Shown here: one piece after another, positions 1 to 6,345 of the stretch
Layout of the letters: each line of letters begins with the position of its first letter
Numbering within the stretch: position 1 is the stretch's first letter
Assembly: GCA_003519375.1 (NCBI GenBank)
Contig: DOWV01000243.1
Span: 18,384 to 25,028 of the forward strand
Reading direction: 5' to 3'
DNA length: 6,645 bases
DNA from: Bacteroidota bacterium
GTDB taxonomy: Bacteria; Bacteroidota; Ignavibacteria; UBA10030
Notes under the pieces: model-generated
Seen by the model: only the letters and a program-made list of their open reading frames with translations
The model's database searches: none
Told to the model about the DNA's origin: nothing
Made by a program: the position numbers and the translations under genes

Positions 1-15
1 GGCTACACATGATAA

Positions 16-50
16 AACCGAAAGCGCCCGTTGCCAGGCGCTTTTTGGTT
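16..50 (-). terminator. Bidirectional intrinsic terminator downstream of the amidohydrolase pair
   Basis: The plus strand reads AACCGAAAGCGCC (16-28), an 8-nt loop (29-36), then GGCGC followed by TTTTTGGTT (37-50). The core GCGCC/GGCGC stem extends through flanking A and T runs. On the minus strand the stem is followed by TTTCGGTTTTATC, and on the plus strand the right arm holds a run of five T, so it could stop transcription from both sides. It lies about 50 nt beyond the stop codon of the last minus-strand gene, where an operon terminator is expected. Stem and T-rich tail are seen directly; termination activity is inferred. Confidence 0.75.
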
Positions 51-58
51 ATTCCTGT

Positions 59-85
59 CCCCGATCTAAAGATCGGGGCTACACA
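59..85. repeat. Palindromic intergenic repeat, with the edge of another copy at 1-9
   Basis: Positions 59-78 form a near-perfect palindrome, CCCCGATCT and AGATCGGGG around two A residues, followed by GGCTACACA ending at 85. The same nine bases GGCTACACA open the window at 1-9, so the left edge probably cuts the end of a second copy about 76 nt away, with the terminator hairpin between them. No T-run follows the palindrome on either strand, so it does not look like a classical terminator. It resembles the short palindromic elements dispersed between genes in some bacterial genomes. That it is dispersed is inferred, since only one full copy is visible. Confidence 0.5.
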
Positions 86-98
86 ATGTTGTGCCGGG

Positions 99-1421
99 TT
101 ATTCACCTCTCAATTGTTTGTACTTCTCCTTGTACTTGCTGTACAGCTGCTTGTGCTTGTCGTTGAGATCGATTTTCTTTCCCTGGATGAACATCGCCTC
201 TGTCACGGTCGGCGGCTCCAGCGGATCACCCGTTGTCACGATGAGCGTCGCGTCTTTTCCTGGCTCGAGAGAACCCACCTTATCGGCAATACCAAGAATT
301 TGTGCGGCGTACAACGTGACGGACTTGAGCGCCTCGTCTTTTGGCAATCCATACGCGGCGGCATTGGCGGCATGATACGCGGTGTTTCGTGAATTTGACG
401 GATCTCCGTCTCCGGTGATGCAAAACCTGATGCCCGCGTGTTGCAGCCGCATCGGGAGCGTGAACACTTCATTATATCCCTGCCATATGCGGCTCGGCGC
501 TGATTGAATATCCGTGATGATGACCGGAATGTTCTTTGCCTTGAGTTGTCCGCGGACAAACCATGCATCTCTTCCTCCCACAATCACGAGTTTGACGCCT
601 TCAGCCTCTGCCCATGTGATCGCCGATTGTATCTGCGCCATTTCACTCGCCCGCACGAAGACAGGAATGGCCCCCTGAAGCACGGGAATCATTGCCTGCC
701 AGCGGGGATCCGTATCGTGCACCGGAACCCCCTTCTGCTTTTCGGCATTCTTCGCGGTCATATAAGCCCGCGCTCTTGCGAACGCTTCCCGGAGCGCTTT
801 GAGCTGATCGTCGCGCTGCTTCTGCCATTCCTCTTTTGTCACACGGAACCGGGGTGATGGGGTGTACACCATCGAAGGCCAGTTGACGACGAGTCCGAGA
901 CCGCCCTTCAGCGTCAGATCTTCCCATGTCCATCCGTCAAGCATGAGCGCAGCGCCGAGGCCGGCGATGAGTCCGCCACTCGGCACCGTTGCAACGACGG
1001 CGACGCCACCGGACCGGGCCACGGGAATCAATTCGCTCTCGGGGTTCACGGCAACCTCTGCGCGAACATTGGGATTGATCAGACCGGTTTCTGACTGGTC
1101 GATGGTTCCCCGCACGGAGCCGATCTCTGTCAATCCCATGCTGGTGTATGCATCAATGATGCCGGGGTACACGTGCTTGCCTGTCACGATGATGCGTTCC
1201 GCATCGGCCGGGATTGTCACATTCGTGCCCAGGGCAACGATCTTTCCCTTGTCGAAAAGAATCGTGCCATTCTCAATCACCGCGCCGCTCACCGTATGGA
1301 TGGTGCCGCCGATGAGGGCGATAGGTTTCTTCTGTTTCGCCGCCGGAATCGCATCTGATGCGACCGCAAACGATGAGCAAAGGACAATAATGGCGAGGAG
1401 GAGGATGTTAGTTCGTTTCAT
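99..1421 (-). CDS. Exported amidohydrolase-superfamily protein with degenerate metal site
   Basis: This 440-residue protein has the fold signatures of the imidazolonepropionase-like amidohydrolases (COG1228 type). It begins with a Sec signal peptide (residues 1-21, likely cleaved after AVA), so it should act outside the cytoplasm. An N-terminal beta-sandwich half (33-85) leads to the first-strand motif YPGIIDAYTS. The C terminus has the usual GSLEPGKDATLIV segment (383-395). The HxH that binds metal in this superfamily is replaced by Y92 and S94. The His positions of strands 5 and 6 align to R257 and G282. An Asp equivalent to the strand-8 ligand remains (D338). Hydrolysis by the standard mechanism is therefore doubtful; a structural or regulatory partner of the upstream amidohydrolase is plausible. 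The start overlaps the upstream gene by 14 nt and has GGGGAGG nine bases before ATG, suggesting coupled translation. The substrate is unknown. Family assignment is firm; inactivity is inferred. Confidence 0.9.
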   Translation of the reverse strand: MKRTNILLLAIIVLCSSFAVASDAIPAAKQKKPIALIGGTIHTVSGAVIENGTILFDKGKIVALGTNVTIPADAERIIVTGKHVYPGIIDAYTSMGLTEIGSVRGTIDQSETGLINPNVRAEVAVNPESELIPVARSGGVAVVATVPSGGLIAGLGAALMLDGWTWEDLTLKGGLGLVVNWPSMVYTPSPRFRVTKEEWQKQRDDQLKALREAFARARAYMTAKNAEKQKGVPVHDTDPRWQAMIPVLQGAIPVFVRASEMAQIQSAITWAEAEGVKLVIVGGRDAWFVRGQLKAKNIPVIITDIQSAPSRIWQGYNEVFTLPMRLQHAGIRFCITGDGDPSNSRNTAYHAANAAAYGLPKDEALKSVTLYAAQILGIADKVGSLEPGKDATLIVTTGDPLEPPTVTEAMFIQGKKIDLNDKHKQLYSKYKEKYKQLRGE

Positions 1422-4400
1422 GGCTCTGGCCCTCCCCGTTCACTGTTCCAAGATTGGTTTCATTCGGCCGCCGGGATCGCATGGGCGGCCCTCCCGCAGG
1501 CGGCGCCTGTGCTTTCCTGGCTGCCAGGATCTTCTGAATCAGCGCTGCCCGCTCCTTCACGATCTGATCCTGAAGTTGTTTGTCTTCCTCAGCATCGAAG
1601 TATTTTCTTCCATCGACCCAGGTTTGTTCGCACCGCGAGTAGACCGAGAGAGGATTACCACTCCAGAGAACAAAATCGGCATCCTTTCCAACTTCCAGGG
1701 AGCCGACCCACTTGTCGATTTTCAAATGCTTTGCCGGATTGAGTGTGACAAACTTGAACGCCTCCTCCTCACTCAGTCCATACTTCACCGCCTTTGCCGC
1801 CTCCCAATTGAGGCGGGAAGCGAGCTGGTCGTTATCCGATTTGAATGCGACGACGACGCCCTGATCATGCATCAAGGAACCGGCGCCGGGAATGGCATCC
1901 CACGCTTCGATCTTGTACGCCCACCAGTCGCTGAACGTCGATACACCGGCTCCATGTTTGGCAATGGCATCTGCTATTTTGTACCCTTCAAGGCCATGCT
2001 CGAACGAGGCGACGCGAATGCCATATTCTTCCGCAAGTCTGAGGATCATCAGCATCTCATCCTGACGGTATGCATGTGCATGGATTTCACGCTTACCCTT
2101 GACGATCTCCAGGATGCAGTCGAGTTCAAGATCTTTTCGGGGCGGAATCTGCAGTTTGTTCTTCTCCCATTCCTTCCACGACCGCTCGTAATCGAGCGCT
2201 GCATTGAACCGGTCACGGATCAGTTCTTCGACTCCCATTCGCGTTTGCGGGTAACGCGCTGCAACCCCTCGTTGCGGGGTGACGCTGCTTTGCTTGACAT
2301 TCTCTCCCAGAGCAAACTTCACGCCCGGTGGAGCACCGGCGAGTGCCAACTCCTCTGCCGGCGCACCCCAGCGCCACTTCAGAATGGAACTTTGCCCGCC
2401 GATTGGATTCGCCGAGCCATGCAACACCATCGCCATCGTCGTGCCGCCCGACAGTTGTCTGTAGATCCAGATATCATCCGGGTTGATGACATCCTCGATG
2501 CGCGTTTCGGGCGTAATGGCCTGTCCGCCTTCGTTGACGGTGCCGCTGATAGCAGTGTGAGAATGGGCATCAATAATGCCCGGGCTCAGGTGCTTACCGG
2601 CCGCGTCTAAAACAACCGCGTCCTTAGGTGCTGCGATGTTCGATCCGACTTGTGCGATTTTTCCCTTTGTTACCAGCATATCTGCGTTTGCCAGCTTCCC
2701 TTGCGGACCCTGCGTCCAGATCGTGGCATTCTTGATCAGAACACTCGCCGGCTGTTCGGGGAGCTTTGGCCGGCCGTATTCCGTGGGAGGGAATGTCAAC
2801 GAGGCCGCGGCCATCTCGATTTTCTTCGGCTTTGTTGTGTCAGGCTCGGCTTTGGCGGCACTCTTTCGCGTTGCCTGCCAGTTGAACGAAGATCCGTCGG
2901 GAGCTTCCATCACTCCAAACATCTCCTTGTCGTTTCCGGTGCCGGACATCAACACCGTGCCCGGCATACCAAGCGAGTCGGATGCGAATGTGATTGCAAG
3001 GCGGCCACCGCTCACCGACACGGTGGCAAGTCTCATCTCTTTTCCTCTCGCGCTCAGCGTTCCGGTCGGTTTATCGATGTCACCTCGGAGCGAGAGCGTT
3101 CCGCGTTCGCGATCGGTCTTGAAGTCCCAGGTTCCCCTGACATCGGCGAGGGGAGGCGCTTTGACTTCATACTGTTCTCCGTCGATCCAGACCTCCTGGA
3201 TCTTCGTCTTCTCGGCAAAAAAATCGCCGTCTGTAATGATAAAGTTTGCAACCTTTCCCTGCTCGAGTGTGCCGTACTGTTTCTCAAGGCCCAGCATTTT
3301 CGCAGGCGTCATGGTGAGAGCTGTCAATGCCGCGTCGGAGCTCAAGCCGCGTTCGATCGCTTTGCGAGTCTGAGCGAGGAACGTGCCGGCATCTTTCAAT
3401 TGTGCGGAGGTCAAGGCGATGGTCACGCCGGCGTTCTGAAGCCGTCCTGCATTTTCGGGGGCGGCGTCGTAGTGCCGCAGATCCTCCAGAGAGACATTGT
3501 AAGCCTCTTCAGGGGTGTCCACGGAAGGCGCTTCGGGGAAGTTCACGTGTACGAGAACCGGAACCTTCGTCGATTTCACGGCATCAATGCGGCGGTACTC
3601 CTGTCCGTTGCCCAGGATCCAGAGATTGAGAGAAAATTCCCTGCCGATCCTGGCAGCTCGCAGGAAATTGAGATCGCTCGCGACTTCAATAACTGTCGGC
3701 GTCTTGTTTTGCACGGCATTGGCGAGCGCTGAGAGGGCCGAATTCACCTCCGGATGTTTTTGACCGGCGGGATTCTTCGCGTACGAATCCTGAGCCTTAC
3801 GATACCAGTCGGCATCGAAGTACGTTTGGCGTACGAATGCAATAACTCCCATCAGCGAATTGGGATATCCGCCGCCAAATCCGCCTGACGGTTCAATATG
3901 GAGGTGCTGCGCCACCCGCCGTTTCACGATGAGATCTGTGGCAACATCATCGCCGAGGTTGACAAGCGCACTTGTGCCCCGGAATATTCCCGATTGGGGA
4001 GCGACCAACGCCACGGTAAATCCCTGAGAACGCAGCTTCTCAGCGGCTTTTGCGTCCGGTGTAAACTCCTCGTCGGCGTTCACTTCAGCATGCATTCTCG
4101 TATTCCAGTGCGCTGCACCCTTTGGTTTCTCCGCCGGGGTCTGTTGCACGGGAGCCGCGAAGGGGCTGCCCGTTGGAGTCGGAGCCGGCTTTGGCATGCC
4201 CAGATCCGAAGAAAGCTCTATCAGGCCGGGGTAGAGGGTGCGGCCGTCAAGATTCCAGACGCGTGCATCGGCCGGCGGTGCGACTTTTTCGCCGACTGCT
4301 TCAATGGTGCCGTTGCGAATAACGAGTGTGCCGCGGGCTATGACCTTTCCGGGTGCGACGACAATCTTTGCATTGGTGAATGCATGGACCGTCGGTGTAT

Positions 4401-4494
4401 TGTCGCGTAAACCCGTTGTCGGAGCTGTCTGACCGAAGAGCCAGCCGGCAGCCAGAGAAAGCAGGCATATGAGTGTACTCCAGCGACGAATCAT
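1408..4494 (-). CDS. Exported two-module amidohydrolase (degenerate N-terminal, intact C-terminal module)
   Basis: The 1028-residue protein starts with a signal peptide (MIRRWSTLICLLSLAAGWLFG), so export to periplasm or cell surface is expected. Residues 35-445 form a first amidohydrolase-like module whose strand-1 motif is PGLIELSSD, lacking HxH. After a small beta-rich domain (450-545) and a charged linker, residues 580-985 form a second module with PGIIDAHSH (H644, H646), ALGEN (E731, a possible bridging ligand), IHAHAYRQDE (H807), FEHG (H833) and KSDND (D887): a full set of candidate metal ligands. This module should be a metal-dependent hydrolase of the imidazolonepropionase-related group acting on C-N bonds, perhaps of a cyclic amide or peptide; the substrate cannot be read from sequence. 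Residues 101-125 are Pro/Ala-rich, as is the C-terminal tail (991-1028). The ATG at 4494 is preferred over one 27 codons upstream because it has AGGAGG just ahead of it and begins the signal peptide. Confidence 0.92.
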   Translation of the reverse strand: MIRRWSTLICLLSLAAGWLFGQTAPTTGLRDNTPTVHAFTNAKIVVAPGKVIARGTLVIRNGTIEAVGEKVAPPADARVWNLDGRTLYPGLIELSSDLGMPKPAPTPTGSPFAAPVQQTPAEKPKGAAHWNTRMHAEVNADEEFTPDAKAAEKLRSQGFTVALVAPQSGIFRGTSALVNLGDDVATDLIVKRRVAQHLHIEPSGGFGGGYPNSLMGVIAFVRQTYFDADWYRKAQDSYAKNPAGQKHPEVNSALSALANAVQNKTPTVIEVASDLNFLRAARIGREFSLNLWILGNGQEYRRIDAVKSTKVPVLVHVNFPEAPSVDTPEEAYNVSLEDLRHYDAAPENAGRLQNAGVTIALTSAQLKDAGTFLAQTRKAIERGLSSDAALTALTMTPAKMLGLEKQYGTLEQGKVANFIITDGDFFAEKTKIQEVWIDGEQYEVKAPPLADVRGTWDFKTDRERGTLSLRGDIDKPTGTLSARGKEMRLATVSVSGGRLAITFASDSLGMPGTVLMSGTGNDKEMFGVMEAPDGSSFNWQATRKSAAKAEPDTTKPKKIEMAAASLTFPPTEYGRPKLPEQPASVLIKNATIWTQGPQGKLANADMLVTKGKIAQVGSNIAAPKDAVVLDAAGKHLSPGIIDAHSHTAISGTVNEGGQAITPETRIEDVINPDDIWIYRQLSGGTTMAMVLHGSANPIGGQSSILKWRWGAPAEELALAGAPPGVKFALGENVKQSSVTPQRGVAARYPQTRMGVEELIRDRFNAALDYERSWKEWEKNKLQIPPRKDLELDCILEIVKGKREIHAHAYRQDEMLMILRLAEEYGIRVASFEHGLEGYKIADAIAKHGAGVSTFSDWWAYKIEAWDAIPGAGSLMHDQGVVVAFKSDNDQLASRLNWEAAKAVKYGLSEEEAFKFVTLNPAKHLKIDKWVGSLEVGKDADFVLWSGNPLSVYSRCEQTWVDGRKYFDAEEDKQLQDQIVKERAALIQKILAARKAQAPPAGGPPMRSRRPNETNLGTVNGEGQSHETN

Positions 4495-4498
4495 AGAT

Positions 4499-4504
4499 CC
4501 TCCT
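4499..4504 (-). promoter_or_regulatory. Ribosome binding site that fixes the start of the large amidohydrolase
   Basis: The minus strand reads AGGAGG, then ATCT, then ATG at 4494. This is a full Shine-Dalgarno match with short spacing. It selects the ATG that begins the signal peptide over the in-frame ATG at 4575. Confidence 0.75.
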
Positions 4505-4584
4505 GGGACATCATGAAAGAGTGAATAGACAATGGAAGTGCTTTCTGTAAGAACAAGGCCGGTGGTCAGCTCCACTCAGCCGTG

Positions 4585-5238
4585 TCAGCGGCGCCGAAAG
4601 ACGAGCACCTGCCAGGCGAGTGTCGATCGTTCGTATGTCAACGAGAAACCCTGTGAATCGATAAGAGCTTTCATATCAGCCCAGTTGTGCCAGAAGGGAT
4701 GGAACGACCATCCGAACAGTCGCGCAAGCGCCATGTGGCCCCGGAACATGCTCTTCATGAGGATGTTTTCTTTCGGGTGGCTTAAGGCGTAGATGCGTTT
4801 TGTCTTACCCGTCGAGGAAACGACAAGTGCGCGAATGTCTTCGTAGCAGCAAACGACCTTATCGAGCACGGTGATGTCGCTCTCAGGAACGGATGGCGCG
4901 AGAGCCGTAAAATCGCCATTGATATATTCGGTGCGCCCGCCCACCCCGAGATTGTCTGCAAAGCTCCTGGCCTCACGTAACATGCCCTCGGACAAATCGA
5001 TACCGACAGAAGTTGCAGCGCCGCGCTGAAGGAGAGTCAGATGCAATGACCCAACGCCGCAGCCGATGTCGAGCACCGATCTGCCGGAGATTGGTTCTGT
5101 TCCAATTCCGTCGAGGAGGTACTTCTGGACGAGTTCGAGTCCGCCGCTGCGGAACCGCCGCGCGTAAAAACGAGACCAGCGTGAGAAAAACGCGTTGGTT
5201 CCGCTGCAGGGACTGCCGGGAGAACAGCAAGAGGCCAT
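4585..5238 (-). CDS. Class I SAM-dependent methyltransferase
   Basis: This 217-residue protein has no signal peptide or membrane segment and should be cytoplasmic. Motif I is VLDIGCGVG (55-63), the acidic residue ending strand 2 is D81 in VGIDLS, and NGDF (107-110) gives the next acidic position (D109), so S-adenosylmethionine binding is well supported. The N terminus is cysteine-rich (C4, C5, C11) ahead of an aromatic/arginine segment (FFSRWSRFYARRF), and a second pair, C130-C131, sits in VVCCYED. I recall a bacterial methyltransferase family with an N-terminal Cys-x-Cys-x-G segment, a similar CCY-x-D motif and a TL-x-WQV ending, and this looks like a member; no substrate is known to me for it. 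The ATG lies 4 nt after the GNAT stop with no Shine-Dalgarno of its own, suggesting translation by reinitiation. The next gene is 90 nt downstream with no obvious terminator between. Confidence 0.85.
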   Translation of the reverse strand: MASCCSPGSPCSGTNAFFSRWSRFYARRFRSGGLELVQKYLLDGIGTEPISGRSVLDIGCGVGSLHLTLLQRGAATSVGIDLSEGMLREARSFADNLGVGGRTEYINGDFTALAPSVPESDITVLDKVVCCYEDIRALVVSSTGKTKRIYALSHPKENILMKSMFRGHMALARLFGWSFHPFWHNWADMKALIDSQGFSLTYERSTLAWQVLVFRRR

Positions 5239-5242
5239 ACGA

Positions 5243-5701
5243 TTAGAGGACGAAATCCATCTCGTACATTCTATAATGAGAATGCTTCATTCCGAGGCGT
5301 TCATAGGTCTGCCGGGCCCTGGCATTGTTCTCGTCGACGTAGAGACGAAGGCCGCAGACGTCGGGGCGGGCGGCGGCGAGAGCGTGAATGTGTTGGAAGA
5401 GCGCCTTGAACACACCGGCCCCCCGCGCTTCCTTCGCAACATACACGCTCTGGATCCACCAAAAGTTGCCGTTCCGCCAGTCGCTCCACTCATACGTGAT
5501 CATGGTTTGCCCGACCACCCTGCCTTCGGACTCGGCGAGAAAGTAGATACCTTTCGATTGGTCGGCAAGAAGAGCTTCAACGCCTTTCTGCAGAAGCGAG
5601 GTGTCGATAGTTTTCGATTCTGTTTCGAGGGCAAGCAGGGCATTGAAATGGACAACAATGGCCGCATCGGTTGGTATGGCCTGGCGGATGGTGATGTTCA
5701 T
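5243..5701 (-). CDS. GNAT-family N-acetyltransferase
   Basis: This 152-residue protein has the length and order of a single GNAT domain. Strand 4 is WWIQSVYV (81-88), followed by the acetyl-CoA pyrophosphate loop EARGAGVF (91-98). The last Gly/Ala of the usual Q/RxxGxG/A motif is Phe here; GVF at this point is, as I recall, usual in the subfamily with the preceding W-x-x-W-R-x-G-x-FWWIQSVYV segment. Motif B is LRLYVDENNARARQTYERLGM (118-138), whose Asn and Tyr typically shape the acetyl-CoA site. It probably transfers an acetyl group to an amine in the cytoplasm; the acceptor is unknown. No clear Shine-Dalgarno precedes the ATG, but no nearby in-frame alternative exists and the protein begins in typical GNAT style (MNITIRQAIPTDA). 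The methyltransferase follows 4 nt after its stop, so the two are almost certainly co-expressed. Confidence 0.9.
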   Translation of the reverse strand: MNITIRQAIPTDAAIVVHFNALLALETESKTIDTSLLQKGVEALLADQSKGIYFLAESEGRVVGQTMITYEWSDWRNGNFWWIQSVYVAKEARGAGVFKALFQHIHALAAARPDVCGLRLYVDENNARARQTYERLGMKHSHYRMYEMDFVL

Positions 5702-5720
5702 GATCTTTGTGTGTGCGAAG

Positions 5721-5776
5721 CCGGGAGAGAAGACCGACTTCGCTCTCCGGCATGTTCCTGGAAGAAGTCGGTCTTC
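5721..5776. repeat. Perfect 13-bp inverted repeat with overlapping alternative hairpin
   Basis: GAAGACCGACTTC at 5729-5741 is exactly complementary in reverse to GAAGTCGGTCTTC at 5764-5776, with a 22-nt loop. A second, bulged hairpin can form from CCGG..GAGAG at 5721-5729 and CTCTCCGG at 5743-5750, using the same left arm in its loop, so the two folds exclude each other. The right arm includes bases of the stop codon of the DinB-family gene, and the structure fills most of the 73-nt gap before the GNAT gene. No T-run follows it on the minus strand, so it is not a standard terminator. Confidence 0.6.
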
Positions 5777-6299
5777 ACCAGCTCATGCGCTCGCGCAATG
5801 AAGTAATGTGGGCGACATGGTGTCTTCCATGCCATGCGTACAGCTGCAGCAGGCGGTCGAGATTCATAAGTCCGTTTTCAGGATGAATGATGGTCTTGCC
5901 GAAATCAGCAGCACTCAGAGAGCGCAGAAAAATCACCCAGCGATAGTGAAGGGAATCCAGCAATGTCAGCGATGGCTCGATCGGTGACGATTTTGCGTCG
6001 ACGAGCTCTGCCCACAACCGCTCCTCGTACGGCTTGATCGTCGGTTGCTGCTCGGTCACGCCGAGCTTAAAGCGGATATAGGCATTGAGATGGCTGTCGG
6101 GAAGGTGATGCACAACTTGCCGCACCGTCCAGCCCCCGGGCCGGTACGGTGTGTCAAGCTGCTCTTGAGCAAGGTTCTTTACGGCCTCACGGAGTTTCGC
6201 GGGAGCTTCGGCGATCTGCTGAATCAGAACGCTTCGCTCTGCATCCGTTATTTCCGGTTTTGGTACGAACTTCCCGACGGGATATCGTAAATCTGACAT
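5775..6299 (-). CDS. yfiT: YfiT-family DinB protein, putative bacillithiol transferase / metal-dependent hydrolase
   Basis: The 174-residue protein is a four-helix-bundle DinB_2 protein closely resembling Bacillus subtilis YfiT along its length: RYPVGKF at the N terminus, GGWTVRQVVHHLPDSHLNAY (55-74), RFKLGVTEQQPTIKPY (76-91), LHYRW (117-121) and YAWHGRHHVAHI (154-165). The metal site of this family uses three His residues: one in VVHHLPDSH (probably H65) and two in HGRHHVAH (probably H161 and H164), all present. Members are described as putative metal-dependent hydrolases or thiol (bacillithiol) S-transferases that conjugate a low-molecular-weight thiol to electrophiles such as antibiotics or toxins. 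The thiol used here is unknown. The ATG at 6299 has GGAGG seven bases upstream and matches the family N terminus, so a 20-codon longer reading from 6359 is unlikely. It is 46 nt downstream of the propeller gene and probably cotranscribed. Confidence 0.9.
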   Translation of the reverse strand: MSDLRYPVGKFVPKPEITDAERSVLIQQIAEAPAKLREAVKNLAQEQLDTPYRPGGWTVRQVVHHLPDSHLNAYIRFKLGVTEQQPTIKPYEERLWAELVDAKSSPIEPSLTLLDSLHYRWVIFLRSLSAADFGKTIIHPENGLMNLDRLLQLYAWHGRHHVAHITSLRERMSW

Positions 6300-6306
6300 G
6301 AGAATG

Positions 6307-6311
6307 CCTCC
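6307..6311 (-). promoter_or_regulatory. Ribosome binding site of the YfiT/DinB gene
   Basis: GGAGG on the minus strand, seven bases before the ATG at 6299. It supports this start over the in-frame ATG at 6359, which would overlap the end of the preceding gene. Confidence 0.65.
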
Positions 6312-6345
6312 ACGCGTTACTGAATGATTATTCCCCCCACAGTTG

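Noticed and set aside
1359..1421. A possible lipoprotein signal (IIVLC) in the small amidohydrolase
   Set aside because: The residue before Cys is Leu, not Gly/Ala/Ser as a lipobox requires, and an AVA signal peptidase I site follows.
862..2610. A 582-codon open frame on the plus strand opposite the two amidohydrolase genes
   Set aside because: It crosses the junction of two well-supported minus-strand genes, has no recognisable motif, and its translation is rich in Arg, Pro, Ser and Cys as expected for an antisense shadow in GC-rich coding DNA.
2576..3732. Two further long plus-strand frames (265 and 360 codons) antisense to the large amidohydrolase
   Set aside because: They overlap each other and a gene with clear domain signatures; compositions are shadow-like and no domain is recognisable.
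4494..4575. A 27-residue N-terminal extension of the large amidohydrolase from an ATG at 4575
   Set aside because: It would put residues ahead of a clear signal peptide, and the ATG at 4494 has its own AGGAGG.
4495..4584. A possible promoter in the 90-nt gap before the large amidohydrolase gene
   Set aside because: The best candidate on the minus strand (TTACAG, 17 nt, TATTCA) matches consensus boxes poorly. No terminator was seen in the gap either, so readthrough from the upstream genes is equally likely.
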